Shown in pieces: positions 1 through 5,683 of a stretch of 7,475 bases of DNA. Numbering within the stretch: position 1 is the stretch's first letter; every line of letters starts with the position of its first letter. The notes under the pieces were generated by a model that ran no database searches, was not told the DNA's origin, and was given only the letters and a program-made list of their open reading frames with translations. The translations under genes were made by a program, and so were the position numbers. This DNA comes from an uncultured Clostridium sp. (GTDB taxonomy: Bacteria; Bacillota; Clostridia; TANB77; CAG-508), in NCBI GenBank assembly GCA_948465625.1, contig CAOJXM010000048.1, positions 1 through 7,475 of the forward strand, read 5' to 3'.

Positions 1-867
1 AAAGAATGTATAAAAACCAATATCATGGAAAGAGAAAGACTATACGAAGAAAAAGAAGATTTTGAAACGCAGTTAGAACGATTAAATCAGAAAGAAGAAT
101 TGATAGAAGAGGCCTATAAAACCAAAAAGAGTGTACTTAGCAAAATTAATGTAATTGATAAGAAATTGAACAATGAAGAATTATTAGAAAAAGAATTTAT
201 AAAGCGTAACAAAGATGTAAAACCATATTTTAAAATATTTAGTTTGGCACATCTAACAGAAATTCTAAACAAGGAAAGAAAAAAATTATTAACAACCTTA
301 GAAGAAAACAATCAGTTGTTAGACCCTAGGTATTATGTGGAATTAAAAAAAGGGATTGAAGAACAATATAAACTTTTAGAAGATATGGAACTAGGGGAAA
401 TGGATGACAAGTTTAAGATGATACAATTACAAAAAATTATCCTAAAATGTTTTACGCTAAGAGTAGAAAAGGCAAAAGAGAAAATGGAAGTATTAGAACT
501 TATGTATATGTACCGTTATTATCGCTATTTGCCAATGGATGAGAATACTTTAGTTCGTGATTATAAAGAATTAGAGGGAGAATTTTTAGAAGTAGAAAGC
601 AAATTAATTGAAAAAGCGATTGCTAGTAAAATAATTTTAAAAGTATCTGAGGAAGAAGAATTTAACCAAAAAGTGTTAAAAAATATTTTTAATACCAGAA
701 TGATTAATTTAGAAAAAATGAACATGAGGCTAAAAAAGGAAAACAATGAAATTTTAATTGAAGTATTTGATGACAAATTTCCAGATAATACAGTGGTACA
801 AGCAGAAGAAATACAAAAGGAAAAATTAAAAGTAAAATTCAACAAGATTTTTAAGGTATTTGTATAA
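1..867 (+). CDS. Hypothetical charged coiled-coil protein, 5' end outside the window
   Basis: I do not recognise the family. The reading frame is open to the left edge of the window (positions 1-24 contain no in-frame stop). The first ATG, at 25, has no Shine-Dalgarno sequence before it, so the real start is probably upstream. At least 288 residues are visible. They are very rich in Glu and Lys, with long predicted helices and heptad-like spacing in the first ~70 residues after the ATG and again around the middle. There is a tyrosine cluster (MYMYRYYRYLP) about residues 163-173 counted from that ATG. I see no signal peptide, membrane segment, cysteine pair or nucleotide-binding motif, so a cytoplasmic structural or scaffold role is possible but unproven. 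The stop is 26 nt before the RNA hydrolase start, so the two are probably co-transcribed. Confidence is high that it is coding and nil on function. Confidence 0.8.
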   Translation, partial: KECIKTNIMERERLYEEKEDFETQLERLNQKEELIEEAYKTKKSVLSKINVIDKKLNNEELLEKEFIKRNKDVKPYFKIFSLAHLTEILNKERKKLLTTLEENNQLLDPRYYVELKKGIEEQYKLLEDMELGEMDDKFKMIQLQKIILKCFTLRVEKAKEKMEVLELMYMYRYYRYLPMDENTLVRDYKELEGEFLEVESKLIEKAIASKIILKVSEEEEFNQKVLKNIFNTRMINLEKMNMRLKKENNEILIEVFDDKFPDNTVVQAEEIQKEKLKVKFNKIFKVFV

Positions 868-893
868 AGAATAGTAAAAATAGGAGGAAAACT

Positions 894-2543
894 ATGAAAA
901 TTACATTTTTAGGAGCAACCCAAACCGTAACTGGGTCAAACTTTTTAGTAGAAGCTGCTGGTAAAAAGTTTTTAGTAGATTGTGGAATGTATCAAGGAAA
1001 AGCAACAGAGGAAAAGGAAAATGATGAGCCATTTTTATATGAGCCAAGCGAAATTGATTTTATGCTATTAACCCATGCTCATATTGACCATTCTGGAAGA
1101 ATTCCTAAGTTATATTTAGAAGGGTATAAAAATCCAATCATTGCAACCAAGGCAACTTGTGATTTGTGTTCCATCATGTTACCAGATAGTGGACATATAC
1201 AAGAAATGGAAATTGAGTGGAAGAACAAAAAGAGAAAAAGAGAGGGAAAAGAAGCTTTACCACCATTGTATACAGCAGAGCAAGCAATGCAAGCATTAGA
1301 ACTATTTCAGCCAGTTTCGTATGATACAATCATCGACATAGACGAAAACATCAAAGTAAGATTTAATGATGCAGGACATATGTTGGGTTCTAGTATTATT
1401 GAAATATGGGTAAGTGAAAATGGAAAAACAGAAAAAGCCGTCTTTACAGGAGACTTAGGAAACAATGATATTCCACTCTTATCTTCTCCAACCATGATTG
1501 AATCAGCAGACTATTTGGTAATGGAATCAACCTATGGAAGTAGATTGCATATGAGAAATGATGACAAAGCAGAGTTGTTTTTAACCATTGTAGCAGAAAC
1601 ATTGGAAAAAGGTGGAACCGTTGTCATTCCATCCTTTGCAGTAGGAAGAACACAAGAAATTTTATATGAGTTAAATAAGTTAAAAGAAAAACGTGAGGAT
1701 GAAGCGTTTACAAAGAAATATGAAACCTTAATGAAGGCACCTGTTTTTGTAGATAGTCCACTAGCAATTTCGGCAACTGAAATTTTTAGAGAAAATCAAG
1801 ACTTATTTGACGAGGATGTGCAAGAAGCTATGAGGCAAGGGGACAATCCATTAGAATTTCCAGGCTTGCAATTTGCAAGAACAGTAGACGAATCAAGAGC
1901 CTTAAACGAAAGCAATCAACCATCTATCATTATTTCGGCAAGTGGAATGTGTGAAGTAGGAAGAATCAAACATCATTTAAAACATAACCTATGGAATCCA
2001 AACAGCACGATATTATTTGTTGGTTACCAAGCACCAGGAACCTTAGGAAGAAAGATTGTAGAAGGGGCAGAAAAAGTAAAAATATTTGGAGAAGAAATTG
2101 CAGTACATGCTAGAGTGGAATACATCGAAGGTTATTCTGGACATGCTGACCAAGAATGGTTATTAAACTTCATTTACTCTTTCATCAAAAAACCAAAACA
2201 TATCTTTTTAGTACATGGAGAAGAAGAAAGTCAACAAGTATTAAAACAAAAAATATTAGAAACCACACAAATACCAGTAACCATACCAGAATTTGGAGCA
2301 ACCTACACCTTGGAATTAGACAAAGAAATAGAACAAGAACAAACTTATGCCCTACCAAATGTATATAGACCATTACGACTAGAGTTAATCGAGAGAATAG
2401 AAACCTTAAAAGAAGAAGTAGAAGACATGGGCAATATCTTAATCGAAGGAAAAATGGGCGAAGACACAAAAGACGAAGAACTAGAGGCAATCAACCAAAA
2501 AATCAAACAGTTAGAAAAAATGATTGTATCTATTATTGAGTGA
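894..2543 (+). CDS. Beta-CASP metallo-beta-lactamase-fold RNA hydrolase (MBL fold, RMMBL domain)
   Basis: A complete 549-residue protein of the YSH1/CPSF73-like family, zinc-dependent hydrolases that cut RNA in the cytoplasm. The start is set by AGGAGG at 882-887, 6 nt before the ATG. Visible motifs: the HxHxDH metal site HAHIDH (H61, H63, D65, H66); H162 in DAGHMLGSS; D187 in FTGDLG; the beta-CASP acidic motif A at E211 (MESTYGSR); PSFAVGRTQEILYEL near 246-260; the SASGM...GRIKHHL motif with H360/H361; H417 in GYSGHAD; and the RMMBL ending LVHGEE with H441. All expected metal ligands are present, so it should be active. Residues from about 490 to the end form a charged helical tail beyond the core. 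Whether it acts as endo- or exonuclease, and on which RNA, cannot be read from the sequence. It follows the coiled-coil gene by 26 nt, and repeat R1 begins 5 nt after its stop. Confidence 0.93.
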   Translation: MKITFLGATQTVTGSNFLVEAAGKKFLVDCGMYQGKATEEKENDEPFLYEPSEIDFMLLTHAHIDHSGRIPKLYLEGYKNPIIATKATCDLCSIMLPDSGHIQEMEIEWKNKKRKREGKEALPPLYTAEQAMQALELFQPVSYDTIIDIDENIKVRFNDAGHMLGSSIIEIWVSENGKTEKAVFTGDLGNNDIPLLSSPTMIESADYLVMESTYGSRLHMRNDDKAELFLTIVAETLEKGGTVVIPSFAVGRTQEILYELNKLKEKREDEAFTKKYETLMKAPVFVDSPLAISATEIFRENQDLFDEDVQEAMRQGDNPLEFPGLQFARTVDESRALNESNQPSIIISASGMCEVGRIKHHLKHNLWNPNSTILFVGYQAPGTLGRKIVEGAEKVKIFGEEIAVHARVEYIEGYSGHADQEWLLNFIYSFIKKPKHIFLVHGEEESQQVLKQKILETTQIPVTIPEFGATYTLELDKEIEQEQTYALPNVYRPLRLELIERIETLKEEVEDMGNILIEGKMGEDTKDEELEAINQKIKQLEKMIVSIIE

Positions 2544-2548
2544 TGGAC

Positions 2549-2594
2549 CATTAGGGACGGTTCTTTTTGGTCCAACTTGGACCATTTGGGACAC
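2549..2594 (+). repeat. REP-like repeat copy R1 (forward)
   Basis: First of three copies of a conserved 44-bp core (2549-2592 here). The core begins CATTAGGGAC, has a T-run (TTCTTTTT), then the palindrome TGGTCCAACTTGGACCA (2568-2584, 8-bp arms around one base), and ends TTTGGGAC. It differs from R3 at one position and from R2 at two, all in the palindrome centre. The 3' flank keeps the AC of the GGGACAC end, while the 5' flank has lost the matching GTGTCCCC seen in R3. It starts 5 nt after the stop codon of the RNA hydrolase gene and lies in the 121-nt gap before the GH15 gene. It is probably a non-autonomous copy mobilised by the RAYT-type transposase at 4841-5677, or by a relative elsewhere in the genome. 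Confidence 0.88.
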
Positions 2595-2664
2595 AACTTG
2601 CTATTGGTAAATAAGGGGAAATCATATAGCAATCTCAAGAATAGAAGAAGTATAGGAGAAAATT

Positions 2665-4632
2665 ATGGAAAAATATTTTAATGATGCAATAATCGGAAAC
2701 AAGAGTATAACGGCAAGTTTTACTAAAAAGGGCGAATTATTAAGGTTGTATTATCAACAGCCAGACTATAGACAATTTATCCATTATATGTATGCAGGAT
2801 TACAAATTAATGATTCAGCATTAATCAAGTTACATGATGATATTAATAATGTATATCATCAATATTTTACAAAAGATACTAATATTTTAAATACAGAGAT
2901 AAAAAATACGTATTTTAATTTAAAAGTGAATCAAACGGATTTTGTACCAATAAGACAAAATGTATTGGTAAAGAAATATATATTTACCAATGAGAATACA
3001 ATTGATTTGGATGTATCGTTCTTGGTGCATTCTAGCTTATTAACAGATGAGAATAACGCAGTATCAGCAATGGTTATTGATTTTGGAATGATACAATATT
3101 CGCATGATTATATGTTAGCTTTGGTAGCAAAGGAGAATCCAGTGTTATCACATCAAATCAATGATACAAGTAGCAATATTGATACAGGAAAAATACAGGA
3201 TAAGGATTATATTGGCATGGCTGCCGATTCTAGTGTTAGTTATCATATAGGGAATTTGAAACCAGGAGAAACAAAGGAAATTGAGTTTTATCTTTATATT
3301 CAAGAAAATAAAGAAATTTATAAAATGCATGATGTGTTAGAAAAGATTGAGCAAATTAAAAAGATTGATTATGAAAAAGAGTTAAATCACACTAAAAGTT
3401 ACTGGAGAAAGTATGTAAAGGAGCATGCAAAGCTAGAATTAAAAGAGGAAACTGAATATGATAAAAAGATAAAAAATATCTACAATCGTTCTATTTTATT
3501 ATTTCCACTTTTAACCAATGAGCAGACGGGAGGAATTCAAGCAGCAGTAGAGATAGATGAAGAAAAAACGCAGTGTGGAAGGTATGCATATTGTTGGCCA
3601 CGTGATGCCGTATTTATTACAAGGGCAATGGATTTGGTAGGAATGGAAAAAGAAACAGAGAAATTTTATAAAAGTTTTTGTAAAAATACACAAAGCAAAA
3701 ACGGAATGTGGGAACAACGATTTTATACTGATTGCAGATTAGCACCATGTTGGGGCTATCAAATTGATGAGACAGCAAGTGTGGTTTATGGGGCGTATAT
3801 GCATTATCAAAAAACAAAAGAGGAAAAATTTTTAAAAGATAATGTGAAGATGATGGAAAAAGCAACCAAATATCTAGAAAAATACATAGAAAATTTGTTA
3901 GCAATAGAGGAAAAAGAGGATTTAGTAAAAAAGGAAATTTTAGAAAATAAAAAGGAAGAAAGAGAAAAAATACATGTTAGTTACGATTTATGGGAAATGC
4001 ATGAAGGAGTGAGTTTGTATTCAATTGCTAGTATTTTTAGTGCTTTTCAATGTATGATAAAAGTGTATGAATATATGAATGAGCAAGAAGAAAAGGAAAG
4101 GCAAAAAACGAAAACACCAAATCGATTAAAACAGGAAGTAATGCTAAAAGAAAAAGAAAAATTGCAGGATTATTCGCAAAAAATAAAAAAATATGTGCTA
4201 GAAAATTTCTATGATGAAGAAAGAAAAACATTTGTAAGGAATTTAGAAGATAGACAAATCGATATCAGTATTTTAGGGGCGATTGTGCCATTTGAATTAT
4301 TTACAGCAAAAGAGAAAAAGGTTCAAAACTCAGTAGAAACCATAGATTTAAACTTAAGAACCTATACAGGAGGCTACAAAAGATTTGAACAAGATCACTA
4401 TAGAGGCGGAAATCCATGGACCATAGCAACCTTGTGGAGAGCTCTTTATTACATAGAATTAAAGCAATATAAAAAAGCAAAAGAATGCTTAGACTTTGTA
4501 ATCCATTCTGCAACAGAACATGGCTATATAGCAGAGCAGGTGGACAACCAAACAATGCAACCAGCTTGGGTAATTGGACTTGCCTGGGCACATGCGATGT
4601 TTATTCTTGTGCTAGAGAAATTGGGTCATTAG
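2665..4632 (+). CDS. Glycoside hydrolase family 15 protein (glucoamylase-like), cytoplasmic
   Basis: A 655-residue GH15-type enzyme. The family removes glucose from the non-reducing ends of alpha-glucans or related oligosaccharides with inversion, and some members act on trehalose or dextran. An N-terminal beta-rich domain (about 1-270) precedes an (alpha/alpha)6 barrel. Barrel motifs seen: CGRYAYCWPRDAVF (304 onward, with R313-D314), GMWEQRFYTD, CWGYQIDETA (362 onward), DLWEMHEG with the likely general acid E444, GGNPWTIATLWRALYY, and the late AEQVD motif with the likely general base E624. No signal peptide is visible, so it probably acts inside the cell on imported dextrins or glycogen. Two Lys/Glu-rich insertions (about 413-436 and 472-500) bracket the E444 region. 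The start is supported by AGGAG at 2654-2658. The TAG stop (4630-4632) lies inside repeat R2, so the native C-terminus may have been altered. Exact substrate is not determinable. Confidence 0.9.
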   Translation: MEKYFNDAIIGNKSITASFTKKGELLRLYYQQPDYRQFIHYMYAGLQINDSALIKLHDDINNVYHQYFTKDTNILNTEIKNTYFNLKVNQTDFVPIRQNVLVKKYIFTNENTIDLDVSFLVHSSLLTDENNAVSAMVIDFGMIQYSHDYMLALVAKENPVLSHQINDTSSNIDTGKIQDKDYIGMAADSSVSYHIGNLKPGETKEIEFYLYIQENKEIYKMHDVLEKIEQIKKIDYEKELNHTKSYWRKYVKEHAKLELKEETEYDKKIKNIYNRSILLFPLLTNEQTGGIQAAVEIDEEKTQCGRYAYCWPRDAVFITRAMDLVGMEKETEKFYKSFCKNTQSKNGMWEQRFYTDCRLAPCWGYQIDETASVVYGAYMHYQKTKEEKFLKDNVKMMEKATKYLEKYIENLLAIEEKEDLVKKEILENKKEEREKIHVSYDLWEMHEGVSLYSIASIFSAFQCMIKVYEYMNEQEEKERQKTKTPNRLKQEVMLKEKEKLQDYSQKIKKYVLENFYDEERKTFVRNLEDRQIDISILGAIVPFELFTAKEKKVQNSVETIDLNLRTYTGGYKRFEQDHYRGGNPWTIATLWRALYYIELKQYKKAKECLDFVIHSATEHGYIAEQVDNQTMQPAWVIGLAWAHAMFILVLEKLGH

Positions 4633-4670
4633 GGACGGTTCTTTTTGGTCCCAATTGGACCATTTGGGAC
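4627..4670 (+). repeat. REP-like repeat copy R2 (forward), left flank of transposase unit
   Basis: Second copy of the 44-bp core, same orientation as R1, with two differences in the palindrome centre (TGGTCCCAATTGGACCA at 4646-4662, which still leaves 6-bp outer arms). Its first bases contribute the last codon (CAT, His) and the TAG stop of the GH15 gene. It is followed by GC rather than the AC seen after R1 and R3. It is inverted relative to R3, and the two bracket the transposase gene. It may be the left end of the element, or an independent older insertion. Confidence 0.88.
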
Positions 4671-4708
4671 GCTTTTCAGATAGAATTAAAAAGAAAATTG
4701 AACAAAAG

Positions 4709-4743
4709 TATAGCGTAAATGAGAAATTTATGCTATATTTTTT
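4709..4743 (+). terminator. Putative AT-rich intrinsic terminator between the GH15 and transposase genes
   Basis: Arms TATAGCGTAAAT (4709-4720) and ATTTATGCTATA (4726-4737) pair over 12 bp with a single G-T wobble around the 5-nt loop GAGAA. Six T residues follow (4738-4743). A short A-run just upstream (4704-4707) could make it bidirectional. The stem has few G-C pairs, so strength is uncertain. It would end GH15 transcripts about 80 nt after the stop codon and separate them from the transposase gene. Confidence 0.6.
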
Positions 4744-4840
4744 CATAAGGGAAAATTTAAGAAAAAGGAGGGAAAATATATAATTGTAATAAAAGAATTA
4801 TTGGGGGCAAATAAATTTTACAAAGAAAGGTGGGAGACTA

Positions 4841-5677
4841 ATGCCCCGAATAGCAAGAGTAAAAAGTCAAAGTAAGATATATCATATTATGATAAGAGGA
4901 ATTAATAAGCAGGATATATTTTACGATAAACATGATTATTTAAAATTTTTAAAAGAATTAAAAAATACAAAGGAAAAATATGGATATGAGATATATGCTT
5001 ATTGTTTAATGCCAAATCATGTACATTTAGAGATAAGAGATATAAAAGATTGTTTAGAAAATATAATGAGGAGTTTAGAAATAAGTTACTCAAGTTATTT
5101 TAATAAAAGATATGAAAGAGTAGGTCATGTATTTCAAGATAGATATTTAAGTAAAAATGTGGAGGATGCAGAGTACTTGCTTGGATTACAACGATATATT
5201 CATCAAAATCCAGAAAAAGCAGGAATTGGAAAAATGGAAGAATATAAATGGAGTAGTTACAAAGATTATCTATATGGATATGGGATAACAGATACGAATT
5301 TTGTATTGGAAAAATTTTCTAATAACAAACAGGAATTTATGAAATTTAATCAAGAAGTAAAAAATGAAATAGAGCAAATAATTGATTTTGAAGTTGGATA
5401 TAAATTTACAGATGAGGAGTTAAGTGAAATAATAAAGAAGAGATTGAAGATAGAAAATCCACAAGATATACAAAAGTATAATATAAATGTAAGAGAAGAA
5501 ATGTTAAAAGAAATAATAGCGTTGAAAGAAATTGTTAGTGTTAGGCAGATGGCAAGAGTAATTGGAATTGATAAGAAAAATATAGCAAGAGTAATAAAAA
5601 AATCGATTAAAGAAGTGTCCCAAATGGTCCAAATTGGACCAAAAAGAACCGTCCCTAATGGGGACACGAGGAGGTAG
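4841..5677 (+). CDS. REP-associated (RAYT-type) IS200-like Y1/HUH transposase
   Basis: A complete 278-residue protein. Y1 HUH transposases nick and rejoin single-stranded DNA through a phosphotyrosine link, recognising hairpins near the element ends. Motifs: a basic N-terminus (MPRIARVKS) and the RGI segment near 19-21, typical of this family; the metal-binding HUH pair in MPNHVHLEI (H60, H62); and the likely catalytic Y119 in RYIHQNPEKAGI. Residues about 220-255 form a helix-turn-helix (VSVRQMARVIGIDKKNIARV), as seen in longer RAYT-like proteins of Bacillota but absent from minimal IS200/IS605 TnpA. No TnpB partner is present. Residues 259-276 are encoded by repeat R3, so this tail is probably read-through of the repeat and not a conserved domain. 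AAAGG-type SD at 4826-4830. The stop falls 6 nt before the radA ATG. All catalytic residues seem intact. Confidence 0.92.
   Translation: MPRIARVKSQSKIYHIMIRGINKQDIFYDKHDYLKFLKELKNTKEKYGYEIYAYCLMPNHVHLEIRDIKDCLENIMRSLEISYSSYFNKRYERVGHVFQDRYLSKNVEDAEYLLGLQRYIHQNPEKAGIGKMEEYKWSSYKDYLYGYGITDTNFVLEKFSNNKQEFMKFNQEVKNEIEQIIDFEVGYKFTDEELSEIIKKRLKIENPQDIQKYNINVREEMLKEIIALKEIVSVRQMARVIGIDKKNIARVIKKSIKEVSQMVQIGPKRTVPNGDTRR
5615..5667 (-). repeat. REP-like repeat copy R3 (reverse), most complete copy with terminal inverted repeats
   Basis: Third copy, on the minus strand; the 44-bp core is 5617-5660. It is the only copy with both ends preserved: GTGTCCC (5615-5621) pairs with GGGACAC (5661-5667), a perfect 7-bp terminal inverted repeat. 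Inside is the palindrome TGGTCCAAATTGGACCA (5625-5641). As RNA or single-stranded DNA it could form a stem carrying an internal hairpin, or alternatively a small hairpin GTCCC-TAATG-GGGAC (5651-5665). It lies wholly inside the transposase reading frame and ends directly before the radA ribosome binding site. Confidence 0.9.
5668..5674 (+). promoter_or_regulatory. radA ribosome binding site abutting repeat R3
   Basis: GAGGAGG sits 9 nt before the radA ATG at 5684. It begins directly after the last base of R3 and overlaps the last codons of the transposase gene. The R3 outer stem (5615-5621 with 5661-5667) or the small hairpin at 5651-5665 would end 0-2 nt upstream of this site in mRNA. Translation of the transposase through R3 could therefore affect radA initiation. 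The binding site is clear; the coupling is inference. Confidence 0.7.
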
Positions 5678-5683
5678 AAAGAA

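Larger units (their letters stand above)
4627..5667 (+). mobile_element. RAYT transposase unit bracketed by inverted REP-like repeats R2 and R3
   Basis: A stretch of about 1.04 kb containing one Y1/HUH transposase gene, bounded by R2 (4627-4670, forward) and R3 (5615-5667, reverse complement). The cores are 44 bp and differ at only two or three bases, in the palindrome centre. REP-associated tyrosine transposase genes flanked by inverted copies of their cognate palindromic repeats are a known arrangement in enterobacteria and pseudomonads, and this is the same layout in a low-GC Gram-positive setting. The flanking repeats could be real element ends or separate REP insertions next to a domesticated transposase. 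The sequence alone does not decide between these. I see no clear target-site duplication. Confidence 0.65.

Noticed and set aside
25..27. ATG at 25 as the true start of the coiled-coil gene
   Set aside because: No Shine-Dalgarno sequence precedes it and the frame is open to the window edge, so the gene is more likely truncated by the window.
2549..2594. R1 as a rho-independent terminator
   Set aside because: The T-run lies before the palindrome, not after it. A GTCCC/GGGAC hairpin preceding the T-run exists intact only in R3 on the minus strand, and the R1 5' arm is degraded.
2598..2628. Promoter for GH15 (TTGCTA ... CATATA)
   Set aside because: The -35 and -10 matches are weak and the spacer is 19 nt. 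In such AT-rich sequence this is not convincing.
2598..2632. Inverted repeat TTGCTAT / ATAGCAA upstream of the GH15 gene
   Set aside because: Only 7 bp with a 21-nt loop and no T-run. Likely chance in AT-rich DNA.
2185..2638. Minus-strand open frames across the RNA hydrolase 3' end and R1
   Set aside because: They are antisense shadows of an A-rich gene, without a ribosome binding site or recognisable motifs.
4485..4718. A 77-codon plus-strand open frame across the GH15 3' end and R2
   Set aside because: It overlaps a well-supported gene in another frame, and its similarity to other frames comes only from the repeat.
2549..5667. The repeats as a CRISPR array
   Set aside because: The copies are kilobases apart, in mixed orientation, with genes between them and no regular spacers.
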